The position numbers were made by a program, and so were the translations under genes. From Actinomadura montaniterrae (GTDB taxonomy: Bacteria; Actinomycetota; Actinomycetes; Streptosporangiales; Streptosporangiaceae): DNA of 62,131 bases. Each line of letters begins with the position of its first letter. Within the stretch, counting starts at the first letter, position 1. Below the pieces are notes generated by a model that saw only the letters and a list, made by a program, of their open reading frames with translations, searched no databases and was not told the DNA's origin. The stretch spans positions 1 through 62,131 of the forward strand of contig NZ_WBMR01000034.1 in assembly GCF_008923365.1 (NCBI RefSeq), written 5' to 3'. This document shows, piece by piece, positions 50,669 through 59,383 of the stretch.

Positions 50669-52273
50669 TCAGCGGACGCGGGGGAGCGTGAAGGGGCAGG
50701 GGCCGTCGCCGCGGAGGCCGCCGCCGGGACCGGCCTCGATGAGGTGCGCCTCGCCGAACTCCTCGTCCTCCGCCGCCGCCCGCACGAGGTGCCCGTAGCG
50801 GGGCAGGTGCCGCGCCCACGCGTCCGGGGCCCCGGCCTGCAGGTCGAGACGGATCGGGGTGTTGCCCTGCGGCGCCTCGAACGGCCCGAGCCCGCCGGCG
50901 AGCCGCCAGCGGGGCGCGGCGAGCGCGTCCTCGGCCGCCGCGCCGCGCAGCAGCCGCACGAGGATCTGCAGGTCCACCTGCGGCTGGACGCCGCCGCCGG
51001 CGCAGCCGAGGACCGCCCGGAACGTGCCATCGGGGCGCGTCGCGACCACCGGGACGAGCGTGTGCGGCGGGCGGCGCCGCGGCCCGTACTCGGCGGCCGA
51101 GCCGGGCGCCAGCGTGAACCCCGCGCCGCGGTTGTGGAGGTTGATCCCGGTTCCGGGCTCGAAGAGGAGCGAGCCGAGTCCGGTGCCGTTCGACTGCTGC
51201 AGCGCGATGGACATGCCCCGGTCGTCGACGACGCAGACGCAGGCGGCGTCGCCGGACTGGACCGTTCCGCGGCGGCGCCAGTGCCGGGCCGGGTCGATCG
51301 CGGCGCGGAGCGCGTCGATGCGGTCCGGGCGCAGGAGCGCCGCGGCGTCCGCCTCCCCGCCGCCGTCGGAGGCCGCGAGCACGGACTCGGCGAGCAGGTG
51401 CGCCCAGCCGGGGTCGGCGGGATCCGGCAGGTCGAACCCGGCGGCGACCGCCAGGGCGGCGAGCAGCACGTGGCCCGGCGAGTTCGGCGGGGCCGTCCAC
51501 ACGTCGTGCCCGAACGCGCGGACGCCGAGCGCGGGCACCCACTCCGCGCAGGGCTCGGCGAGGTCGGACGGAGCGTAGAGGCCGCGTCCCATGCGGAGGA
51601 GGCCGTCGCCGAACTCGCCCTGGTAGAACCCGGCGCGCCCGTCCGCGACGACGGCCCGCAGCGCGCGGGCGATCCCCGGCCGCTTCACCTGCTCGCCGGG
51701 CCGCGCGGGCCACGCGAGCCCGTCGCCGCCCGGGGCGTCCCGGCAGGCCGCGACGAGGCCGGGCGAGGCGGTGAACCCGCGCTCGGCGTGCAGGATCGCC
51801 GACTTCAGCACCTCGGCGAGCGGCGTCCGGCCGTGCCGGGCGTGCAGCGCGAGCCAGCCGTCCACGCAGCCGGGGACGGTCACCGACCGCAGGTCGTGCC
51901 GGACGGGCATCCGGCGGCGGCCCTCCGCGCGCAGGGCGGCGGCGTCGGCGCCCGACCCGGCGCGGCCGGAGGCGTTCAGCGCGGCGGGCGGCCCGGGACG
52001 GTCGTGGACCAGCGCGAACAGGTCGCCGCCGAGCCCGCAGCGGTGCGGCGCGACGACCGCCAGCACCGCGTTCGCCGCCACCGCCGCGTCGGCCGCGGAC
52101 CCGCCGGCCCGCAGGATCGCGAGGCCAGCGGAGGACGCGCGGTGGTCGGCGGTGCAGATCATCGCCCGGTCGGCGGTGCCGGTGATCCCCTGCTGATCCC
52201 GCGCTTCGGGCGGGAGCCCGGGGGGTCTGGGGGTCCGCCCCCAGAGGCGGTACCGCTCCACCGGCGCGTTCAC
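50669..52273 (-). CDS. Gamma-glutamyltransferase-like protein lacking the nucleophilic Thr
   Basis: This protein of about 534 residues has the Ntn-hydrolase gamma-glutamyltranspeptidase fold: ICTADHRASSAGLAILRAGGSAADAAVAA, CGLGGDLFALV, then the processing region SGDAACVCVVDDRG and the GCAGGGVQPQ motif. In active enzymes the processing/nucleophile position is Thr (for example SGDTxxxCVVD); here both positions are Ala (A343 and A344), so self-cleavage and catalysis should be lost. The start is uncertain: the GTG at 52273 gives a leader that includes a palindrome; an ATG at 52162 would omit it. No signal peptide. An amidase gene is divergent. Confidence 0.85.
   Translation of the reverse strand: MNAPVERYRLWGRTPRPPGLPPEARDQQGITGTADRAMICTADHRASSAGLAILRAGGSAADAAVAANAVLAVVAPHRCGLGGDLFALVHDRPGPPAALNASGRAGSGADAAALRAEGRRRMPVRHDLRSVTVPGCVDGWLALHARHGRTPLAEVLKSAILHAERGFTASPGLVAACRDAPGGDGLAWPARPGEQVKRPGIARALRAVVADGRAGFYQGEFGDGLLRMGRGLYAPSDLAEPCAEWVPALGVRAFGHDVWTAPPNSPGHVLLAALAVAAGFDLPDPADPGWAHLLAESVLAASDGGGEADAAALLRPDRIDALRAAIDPARHWRRRGTVQSGDAACVCVVDDRGMSIALQQSNGTGLGSLLFEPGTGINLHNRGAGFTLAPGSAAEYGPRRRPPHTLVPVVATRPDGTFRAVLGCAGGGVQPQVDLQILVRLLRGAAAEDALAAPRWRLAGGLGPFEAPQGNTPIRLDLQAGAPDAWARHLPRYGHLVRAAAEDEEFGEAHLIEAGPGGGLRGDGPCPFTLPRVR
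52225..52244. repeat. REP-like palindrome at the 5-prime end of the GGT-like gene
   Basis: TCTGGGGG-TCCG-CCCCCAGA is a perfect 8-bp stem with a 4-nt loop, flanked by CCCGGGGGG. It is similar in style to the xfp insertion and lies within or just before the coding region, depending on which start is used. Confidence 0.7.
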
Positions 52274-52714
52274 ACTATGACGGTAGTTGCCGCAGCGCCG
52301 GGCCGAAAGGCCCAGATGGCGGGCATTGTCAGCGGATTTGACAGGGAGCCGGGGACGCGGTGAGGGCGGCGGGGCGGCCGGGGAGGCCACGGCGGCGGGT
52401 GCGCGCCTCAAGACCGCGCCGCCGTGGCCCCGTCCCCCCACCCGGCTGTGGAAGGCACCGGTTACAGGGGCGGCGACCGCCGCGGGCCGCCGCCCCGCCC
52501 CCCAGCGAACCGGTGGGAACGCCTCCACAAGGTGCGATGAAGCTTGCCGTGTACCCGCGCGTAGGTTCACGCGTCCGGCGGTCCCGTCGCCGAACGGTCG
52601 GATTCCTGCGACGAGCGGGCGACGGCCCTGGCCGGAGGACCGCCGGACGGCGCCTCCCGCGATCGGCGGCGGCGCGAGCGGCACGGGTCCGGCGCGCCGT
52701 GCTATGCAGGCGGC
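52274..52714. other. Divergent spacer between GGT-like and amidase genes
   Basis: About 440 bp without a convincing gene. It contains GGGGCGGCG-N12-CGCCGCCCC (52467-52496), a 9-bp hairpin, and AT-poor sequence. A TACCGT element just upstream of the GTG at 52273 could serve as a -10 box on the minus strand. No clear promoter for the amidase was found. Confidence 0.45.
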
Positions 52715-53989
52715 ATGACGGGATTCTTCGCCGGACGGACGCTCGGCGACCTGGGCCGCGACCTGCGGTCGGGCGCGGAGACGGCCGCCGGGCTGCTCGA
52801 CCGCGCGCTGGAGTCGATCGATCCGTCCCTCAACGCGTTCGTCACGGTGGACGCGGAGGGCGCCGCGGCCGCCGCCCGCGCCGCAGACGAGGAACTCGCC
52901 GCGGGACGCGACCGCGGCCCGCTGCACGGCGTGCCCGTCGCGATCAAGGACATCGTCGACGTCGCGGGCCTGCCGACCGGGATGGGCTCGGCGCACTTCG
53001 ACGGGTACGTCGCCGACCGCGACGCGGCCTGCGTCGCCCGCCTCCGCGCGGCCGGCGCGGTGATCGTCGGGAAGACCACCACGCACGAGTTCGCGTACGG
53101 CGCGAGCGGCGACACGGCGGTGAACGGCCCGTCCCGCAACCCGCACGACCCGTCCCGGATCTCCGGCGGGTCCAGCGGCGGCAGCGCGGTCGCGGTCGCC
53201 GCGGGCATGGTCCCGCTCGCCATCGGCACCGACACGGGCGGGTCCGTCCGCATTCCCGCCGCGTTCTGCGGCATCGCCGGGTTCAAGCCCGCCTACGGCG
53301 CCGTGCCGACCGAGGGCGTCTTCCCGCTGTCGGTCTCGTTCGACCACGTCGGCGTGCTCGCCGCCACGGCCGCCGACTGCCGGACGGCCTACCGGGTCCT
53401 GACGCGGCAGCCGCAGGACGCCCTGGCCGGGCACGACGACCTCCGCGTCGCGTGGGTCGAGGGCGCTCCGGTCGCGGACGAGGTGGCGGAGATCGTCCGC
53501 GGGCTGCTCCCCGGCGCGCCCGCCGAACGCGTCGAGCTGCGGGAGCTGCGCCGCGTCTTCGCCGCGATCCAGGACAGCGAGGCCTACGAGGTGCACGCGG
53601 AACGCGTCGCGGACGCCCCGGAGCTGTACCAGCCGGCCACCCTCGACCGCCTGCGCCGCGCCGGGGAGACGCCCGGCTGGCGGTACGTCCGCGCGTCCCG
53701 GGAGCGGGCGCGGTTCGCCGAGGAGGCCGCCGCGCTCCTGCGCCGCCACGACGTGCTCGCGCTGCCGACCGTCCCGATCACCGCGCCGGAGATCGGGCAG
53801 GAGGAGTGCGCGCTGGGCCGGGTGCAGCCGGTGCTGCTGAGCCTGACGTGCGCCTGGAACGTCCTCGGCCTGCCCGCGCTGACCGTCCCCGCCGGGACGG
53901 CCGGAGGGCTGCCCGCCGGATTGCAGCTGGTCACGAGCGCGGGCCGGGAGGATCTGCTGTTCGCCCTCGCGGCAGGCCTCGTCCCGTGA
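52715..53989 (+). CDS. Amidase-signature-family hydrolase
   Basis: The product is 424 residues with the amidase signature. The catalytic Lys is in VAIKDIVD, the cis-Ser region is GGSSGGSAVAVAAG, and the nucleophile Ser lies in TDTGGSVRIPA. The family hydrolyses amides or acts as glutamine amidotransferase subunit (GatA); with no GatB/C nearby it is a stand-alone amidase. The end abuts the convergent Toprim gene with no spacer. Substrate unknown. Confidence 0.9.
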   Translation: MTGFFAGRTLGDLGRDLRSGAETAAGLLDRALESIDPSLNAFVTVDAEGAAAAARAADEELAAGRDRGPLHGVPVAIKDIVDVAGLPTGMGSAHFDGYVADRDAACVARLRAAGAVIVGKTTTHEFAYGASGDTAVNGPSRNPHDPSRISGGSSGGSAVAVAAGMVPLAIGTDTGGSVRIPAAFCGIAGFKPAYGAVPTEGVFPLSVSFDHVGVLAATAADCRTAYRVLTRQPQDALAGHDDLRVAWVEGAPVADEVAEIVRGLLPGAPAERVELRELRRVFAAIQDSEAYEVHAERVADAPELYQPATLDRLRRAGETPGWRYVRASRERARFAEEAAALLRRHDVLALPTVPITAPEIGQEECALGRVQPVLLSLTCAWNVLGLPALTVPAGTAGGLPAGLQLVTSAGREDLLFALAAGLVP

Positions 53990-55531
53990 TCAGCCGCCCG
54001 TGAGGTGGTCGGCGAGGACCACGGTCACGAGGGGCGCCGGCAGGCCCGTCCGGGCCGCCAGGCGGACGACCTGCCGGGCCGCCCCGGACGGCCGGGCCGT
54101 GATCGGCGAGCAGGCGGCGCGGAGCGCGGCGAGGCGCTGCTCAGGGCTGGTGAGGGAACCGCCCGCGCGCGCCGCCGCCGCGTCCACGACCGCGTCCATC
54201 AGCGGGATCGCCGTCCGCAGCGCTTGGAGGAGCGCGTCGCGGCCCTGCGCGGCCAGGACGCCCGCCGGGTCCTGGCCGCCGGGCAGCGAGGCGAGGTCGA
54301 GCGGGCCGGCGACCCGGGTCAGGACGTCCCACGCGCGGACGGCCGCGGACCGGCCCGCCGGGTCGTCGTCCAGGGCGATGAGGACGCCCGTGGCGTCGAG
54401 GTCGGCGGCGTCCGCGAGGGCCGCCAGGTGCGCGGACGTGAGGGACAGCCCGCAGGTCGCGACGGGCGCGTACTCGGGTGCCCGCGCGGTCTCGACCGCG
54501 ATCGCGTCCAGCGGGCCCTCGACCAGCACGGGACGCGCGCCCGCCGCCAGCCGCTCCCGGACCTCGTGCAGGCCGTAGAGCAGCTCGCCCTTGTGGAAGA
54601 AGCCGGTGTCGGGGCCGTTGAGGTACTTCGGGCCGTCCGCGTCGTCGCGGCGGCGGCCGAGGAACCCGGCGATCGCCCCGTCCGGCCTGCGGATCGGGAA
54701 CATCGCGCGGTCGCGGAACATGGCGTTGAGCCGTCCCGACGCCCCGCGCCGCGCCAGCCCCGACGCGACGATCGCCTCGTCGGCGTGCCCGAGCGAACGC
54801 AGGTGATCGACGAGGGCGTGCGGCGAGTCCGGCGCGCAGCCGATCTGGCGGCGCCGCTGCACGGCCGCCGGGAAGCCGCGTCCGTCCAGGTAGGCGGGCA
54901 CCCAGCTCGCCTTGAGGCGGGCGCGGAAGAAGCGGTGCGCGTCCGGCAGGACCCCGCCGGACGGGTCGCGCACGCGATCGTGGACGCGGCGGGCCGTCCG
55001 CAGGATCCGGTCGCCCGCCTCGGCGCCCGCCCAGAACGCGTTCACCGGGAACACCGGCGGATCCGGTTCGAGTCCGAGCCACGCCAGGACGAGATACGCG
55101 ACCGAATCGGCCTCCACCGGCGGCAGCCCCCGGCTCAGCTCGCCCGCCAGCCGGTGGACGAGCCCCTCGGGCGGCGCGGGCGGCCCGGCTGGAGCGGGAG
55201 GCAGCGGCAGGCCGGTCGTCTGCGCGATGTCGAAGACGGCGTAGGGGCGGCCCGTCCGCGACAGCACGCGGATGCCCGCCTCGCCCCTCCTGACCTGGCG
55301 CCCGGCGGCGCGCCAGTCCTCGTACGACCGGACGTCCGTCGCCGCGCGCCACTGCGCGCCGATCAGCAGCGTGTTGACGAAACCGTGGCGGCGCCCGTGC
55401 AGGACGGCCCGGTCGAGCCACCACGTCCACGGACGCGTCCCGTCGCGCAGCAGCGACACCTCATGGGCGGCCATGTCGCGCAGCAGCGCGGCCAGGCGGC
55501 GCCGGTCGTCCTCCCAGGGGGTGGCGGTCAC
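53990..55531 (-). CDS. ArdC-N/Toprim primase-like fusion protein
   Basis: This 513-residue protein joins an ArdC-like N-terminal domain (RSYEDWRAAGRQVRRGEAGIRVLSRTG, about 67-95) to a DnaG-type core. The core has LGHADEAIVASGLARR, then FRDRAMFPIRRPDG, KYLNGPDTGFFHKGELLYGL and the Toprim motifs VEGPLDAIAV and ALDDDPAGRSA. The zinc-binding domain of normal DnaG is absent. Such ArdC-primase fusions are known from actinobacterial mobile elements. GAGGGA precedes the GTG start. The AAA+ gene lies 71 bp upstream on the same strand. Confidence 0.85.
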   Translation of the reverse strand: MTATPWEDDRRRLAALLRDMAAHEVSLLRDGTRPWTWWLDRAVLHGRRHGFVNTLLIGAQWRAATDVRSYEDWRAAGRQVRRGEAGIRVLSRTGRPYAVFDIAQTTGLPLPPAPAGPPAPPEGLVHRLAGELSRGLPPVEADSVAYLVLAWLGLEPDPPVFPVNAFWAGAEAGDRILRTARRVHDRVRDPSGGVLPDAHRFFRARLKASWVPAYLDGRGFPAAVQRRRQIGCAPDSPHALVDHLRSLGHADEAIVASGLARRGASGRLNAMFRDRAMFPIRRPDGAIAGFLGRRRDDADGPKYLNGPDTGFFHKGELLYGLHEVRERLAAGARPVLVEGPLDAIAVETARAPEYAPVATCGLSLTSAHLAALADAADLDATGVLIALDDDPAGRSAAVRAWDVLTRVAGPLDLASLPGGQDPAGVLAAQGRDALLQALRTAIPLMDAVVDAAAARAGGSLTSPEQRLAALRAACSPITARPSGAARQVVRLAARTGLPAPLVTVVLADHLTGG

Positions 55532-55602
55532 GGGTCCCTCGCCTTCGTCGGGCCGGCGGGGAAGCCGCCTGAGTCATACCCCGGACGCCGGGAGTACAGG
55601 CG

Positions 55603-58311
55603 TCACAGGTACAGGCCGAAGAACTCCTCCGGGTGGTCCAGCAGCGGCGGCAGGTCCTCGGCGGTGAGGGTGACCAGGTCCTTCTTCGCGGGCGGCTTCG
55701 CCGGCCCGCCGTCGCCGCCGGCGCCCACGGCCGCGGACGCGATCCGGTCGGCCTGGTTCGCGACGGCGACGTCCAGCAGGTTGCGCATCAGCCGGCCGTT
55801 GCCGAACGACGGGCCGCGCGGCGCGGTCCGCAGCATCGAGCGCAGCGTCTCCTCGGTGCCGGGCGCGAGCCGGAACCCGTCCGCCTCCGCGAGCTGCCCG
55901 AACACCGTGATCAGCTCGTCGTCGGTGTAGTCGGGGAAGTGGATCTGCTTGGGGAAGCGGGAGTCCAGGCCGGGGTTGGCGGCCAGGAACTCCGCCATCT
56001 CCTGCTGGTAGCCGGCGACGATCACCACGAGGTCGTCGCGGTGGTCCTCCATCAGCTTGACCAGCTCGGCGATGGCCTCGTGGCCGTAGTCGCCCTTCAG
56101 CGGCGACTGGGTGAGCGTGTACGCCTCGTCGATGAACAGCACGCCGCCGATCGCCCGCTCGACGAGCCGCCGGGTGCGCGGCGCGGTCTGCCCGATGTAC
56201 TCGCCGACCAGGTGCGCGCGGGACGCCTCGACCAGGTGCCCGGACGACAGCACGCCGAGCTTCTTGTAGATGCGGCCGAGCAGCCGCGCCACCATCGTCT
56301 TGCCGGTGCCGGGGTTGCCGGTGAACACCATGTGCCGCGTCGGCGGGGTGATCCGCAGGCCGGACTCGCTGCGCAGCCGCGCCGCGTGCGTGCCCGCGAC
56401 CAGCAGCGCGATCTCGTGCTTGACGGTGTCGAGGCCGGTGAGGTCGCGCAGCTCGTGCAGCGGGTTCCCGGCCGACTGCGCGGTGTCGAGCGCGGCCGGG
56501 ATGTCGCCCTTGCGCACGACGATCTCCGCCCCGCCCTCCGTCCGCTCCCGGACCGCCGCGACGACCTGGTCGGCGAGGTAGGGTGCCAGCCGCGCGTTGC
56601 GCAGCGACTGCATCGGCGGCGTCGCCGCCAGCAGCGCGCCCGCCGCCTCGACGGCCTGCCGGGTGGCGCGGGCGCCGAGCCGGTCCAGCGCCCGGCGGAA
56701 CAGCTCGGCGTGGCCCTGCGCGTCGAACGGCCTGGTCCGCGCGATCCGGAACCGTCCCGGCAGCACCGGGTTGACGTCCCGGATCCGCTCGTCGCCGCCC
56801 GCGTCGCACAGCACGACGAGGTTCAGGTCCGGGTGGATCGCGAGCAGCCGGTGCAGCTCGTCGGCGATCGCCTCGCCGTTGCCGGGGTCGGCGACGATGC
56901 CGTCCAGCCCGTCGATGATCAGCAGCCGGTCGCCGGCGCAGTCGCGGGTGTCGGCGTGCAGCTTGGCGACCGCGTCCGACAGCCGCTGGCCCGCGTACAG
57001 GTTGTCGGTGACCCACAGCGGGTCGCGGCCGAGCGCGAGCGCCTTGCCGAGCTCCTGCGCCGCGTCCCGCTTGCCGGTGCCGTCCGGGCCCGCGATCAGC
57101 AGCCGGACGGGCTCCTTGCCGCGCGACAGCGCCTCCAGCGCGGCGGTCAGCTCGGGCTGCCCGACCAGCGTGCTGGCCAGCTCCGCGCGCGCGCCTGCGG
57201 CCGTCGCGCCCGTACCGCCGTCCTCGGAGTCGTCGTCGGCGGCGGGCGCCTTGAGGGTCTCGGTGAGCGGGTTGACGACGCGGCGGCGCGGCGCGTACAG
57301 GCGCCGGAGGTCGGTCTGGAACTGGCCGACGGGGATCCACTCGGCCTTCGGGAACCACGGGTCGCCGGGCAGGCCCTGGACGATCGCGACGAACCGCATC
57401 GCCATGTCGAGCCAGGCGCGGCACGCGTCGGCGGCGCCCGCGACCAGCGCCCGGACGAGCCAGGCGCGGGTGCGCTGCTGCCAGGCGTCGGCCTTGAAGC
57501 CGCGGCGCTCGGCCGGGAAGCGCTGCTGCAGGTCGTGGTAGCGGTCCTCGCCGAGGGCGGCGGCCAGCTCCGCCGGGATGTGCTCCATGCTGCCCTGCAG
57601 CAGCAGCTGGATCAGGTGCGACTCCGGGGACTCGTCGCGCGGCGCGACCTCCGCGAGGATCCCGTACGCGGCGAGCAGCCCCTCGCAGACCCAGTCGAGA
57701 TAGCCGACGGGGCCGAGCAGCTCGGGGACGGCGGCGACGATGTCGTCGCCGGCGTGCGCGTGCCAGTGCTCGCGCAGCTCCATCTTGGGCAGGTTCACGT
57801 CGCACTCGGGCGGGTCGGAGTACAGCCGCAGCAGCGCCTTGCGGCGCTCCTCCAGCGGCTCGATGCCCTCCAGCACGCCCAGGCACTCGCGGGCCAGCTC
57901 GATCGCCAGCTCCCGGTCGGGCGCCTCGATCAGCCAGTCCACCGGCGGGCGCCAGCGGCCGCCCGGCGCGTCCCAGCGGGTCATCCGGGTGCTGAGCGCG
58001 CCGGGGTTGGCGAGGTGCCCGTGCAGCAGCCGCTCGGGCAGCTGCGACCACGAGCCCGCCTTGATCGCGCCGCCGCCGGGCAGGAACGCCAGGATGCCGA
58101 AGATCTCCGCGGTGACCAGCGAGGCGGGCAGCGTCAGCAGCTTGTGCTCGTCGGTGGTGAGGTCGGCGGCGCGGGGGTCGTTCGCGAGCGCGTCGATCCG
58201 CGCCGAGATCTCCTCGAACAGCCCGTCGGGGACGCGCCAGGGCCCGTGCGCGTAGACGTCGAGCACCGGCTCGTCGGTGAGCAGTAGCTCCAGATGCTCC
58301 GGCAGCCGCAA
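55603..58311 (-). CDS. Tandem AAA+ ATPase (CbbX/SpoVK-like)
   Basis: The product is 902 residues. An N-terminal 350-residue helical region of unknown fold is followed by a first AAA+ module with a degenerate P-loop (AGPDGTGKRDAA, about 408-419). A second, intact module has P-loop GNPGTGKTMVA, Walker B GVLFIDEAYTL, sensor GYQQEMAEFLAANPGL and arginine-finger-like FPKQIHFPDY, as in CbbX/EccA-type remodelling ATPases. The start is TTG at 58311 behind GGAGGAA. It precedes the ArdC-Toprim gene by 71 bp, probably one transcript. Confidence 0.88.
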   Translation of the reverse strand: MRLPEHLELLLTDEPVLDVYAHGPWRVPDGLFEEISARIDALANDPRAADLTTDEHKLLTLPASLVTAEIFGILAFLPGGGAIKAGSWSQLPERLLHGHLANPGALSTRMTRWDAPGGRWRPPVDWLIEAPDRELAIELARECLGVLEGIEPLEERRKALLRLYSDPPECDVNLPKMELREHWHAHAGDDIVAAVPELLGPVGYLDWVCEGLLAAYGILAEVAPRDESPESHLIQLLLQGSMEHIPAELAAALGEDRYHDLQQRFPAERRGFKADAWQQRTRAWLVRALVAGAADACRAWLDMAMRFVAIVQGLPGDPWFPKAEWIPVGQFQTDLRRLYAPRRRVVNPLTETLKAPAADDDSEDGGTGATAAGARAELASTLVGQPELTAALEALSRGKEPVRLLIAGPDGTGKRDAAQELGKALALGRDPLWVTDNLYAGQRLSDAVAKLHADTRDCAGDRLLIIDGLDGIVADPGNGEAIADELHRLLAIHPDLNLVVLCDAGGDERIRDVNPVLPGRFRIARTRPFDAQGHAELFRRALDRLGARATRQAVEAAGALLAATPPMQSLRNARLAPYLADQVVAAVRERTEGGAEIVVRKGDIPAALDTAQSAGNPLHELRDLTGLDTVKHEIALLVAGTHAARLRSESGLRITPPTRHMVFTGNPGTGKTMVARLLGRIYKKLGVLSSGHLVEASRAHLVGEYIGQTAPRTRRLVERAIGGVLFIDEAYTLTQSPLKGDYGHEAIAELVKLMEDHRDDLVVIVAGYQQEMAEFLAANPGLDSRFPKQIHFPDYTDDELITVFGQLAEADGFRLAPGTEETLRSMLRTAPRGPSFGNGRLMRNLLDVAVANQADRIASAAVGAGGDGGPAKPPAKKDLVTLTAEDLPPLLDHPEEFFGLYL

Positions 58312-58417
58312 CGCGTTCCTCCAAGAGAGATCAAAGCAGGGGTACAGCCTACGTTTACGGAAGGAGTGCTGGATTAGCGGTCGGCCGGATCGCCGATATC
58401 GGGTCGGCCACGTTCGG

Positions 58418-59383
58418 TCACCGGCCGGACGCGGTGCGCCGCAGCGCCTCCACGGCCAGCCGCGCCGCCGTGCCGATCACCGCGTCCGCCTGCGGCAGCA
58501 CCGCGATCGGCAGCAGCGACCGGGTGAACACCGCGACCGCGTACCGGCCGCCGTCCGGGTACTCCACGACGCCGACCTCGTTGCGGACGGTCAGCAGCGT
58601 CCCCGTCTTCCCGCTGACCAGCACGTCGTCGTAGGGGAAGCCGGACGACAGCCGGTGCGGCCACACCTGCAGCCCGAACAGCCGCCGCATCGCCGCGCAC
58701 CCGTCCGGCGGCGCCGCCTCGTCCCGCCAGATCGCGGCGAGCAGCCGGGTCATGTCGCGGGGCGTGCTGCGGCTCGTCCGGGACGGGTCGAGGGCGCGCA
58801 GCCGGGCCGCCATGCCGGGCTCGTCCAGCCGCGCCCACACCTCGGGGAACCCGGACGCGCCCGCGTCCGCCATCAGGTCGTCGAACAGCTGCCGGCCGCC
58901 GCCCGTCACCACCGTCTCGCGGAGGCCCAGTGCCGCGGCGGCGGCGTTGACCGCGTCCAGGCCGACCCGGTCCAGCAGGGCGTCCGCCGCCGCGTTGTCG
59001 CTCACCGTGATCATCAGGCAGGCGAGGTCGCGCAGCGACATCCGCACGTCGTCCAGCAGCGCCGACACCCCCGTCGGGCCGGACGTGCGGTCCCCGGCGG
59101 GCAGCGTGACCTGCTCGGTCGGGTCGAGCAGGCCCTCGGCGGCCCGGCGGTGGAACGCGACGAGCAGCGGGACCTTGAACACCGACGCCAGCACCACCGG
59201 CGCGTCGGCGCCGGCCGCGACCTCCCGCCCGGTGTCGATGTCGGCCGCGTGCAGGAAGCCGGTGACGCCCGCGTCCCGGAACGCCGCCTCGATCCGCACG
59301 GCGGTGTCCCGGGCCGCCGCGTCCCGCGTGCCGCTCGCCTGTGTGCCGGTCCGCTGCGTGCCGGGCCGCTGCGTGCCGGTCAT
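58418..59383 (-). CDS. Class A beta-lactamase-like serine hydrolase without signal peptide
   Basis: This 321-residue protein has the class A motifs: SVFK with nucleophile S67, SDN at 128-130, a candidate Glu188 in the omega-loop region DEPGM (the usual following Asn is missing) and KTG at 259-261. The first 30 residues are a TGTQ repeat and contain no hydrophobic core, so it is probably cytoplasmic or exported by another route. The ATG overlaps the LysR stop by four bases. The LysR gene upstream and the divergent penicillin-binding protein suggest a beta-lactam response function. Confidence 0.85.
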   Translation of the reverse strand: MTGTQRPGTQRTGTQASGTRDAAARDTAVRIEAAFRDAGVTGFLHAADIDTGREVAAGADAPVVLASVFKVPLLVAFHRRAAEGLLDPTEQVTLPAGDRTSGPTGVSALLDDVRMSLRDLACLMITVSDNAAADALLDRVGLDAVNAAAAALGLRETVVTGGGRQLFDDLMADAGASGFPEVWARLDEPGMAARLRALDPSRTSRSTPRDMTRLLAAIWRDEAAPPDGCAAMRRLFGLQVWPHRLSSGFPYDDVLVSGKTGTLLTVRNEVGVVEYPDGGRYAVAVFTRSLLPIAVLPQADAVIGTAARLAVEALRRTASGR

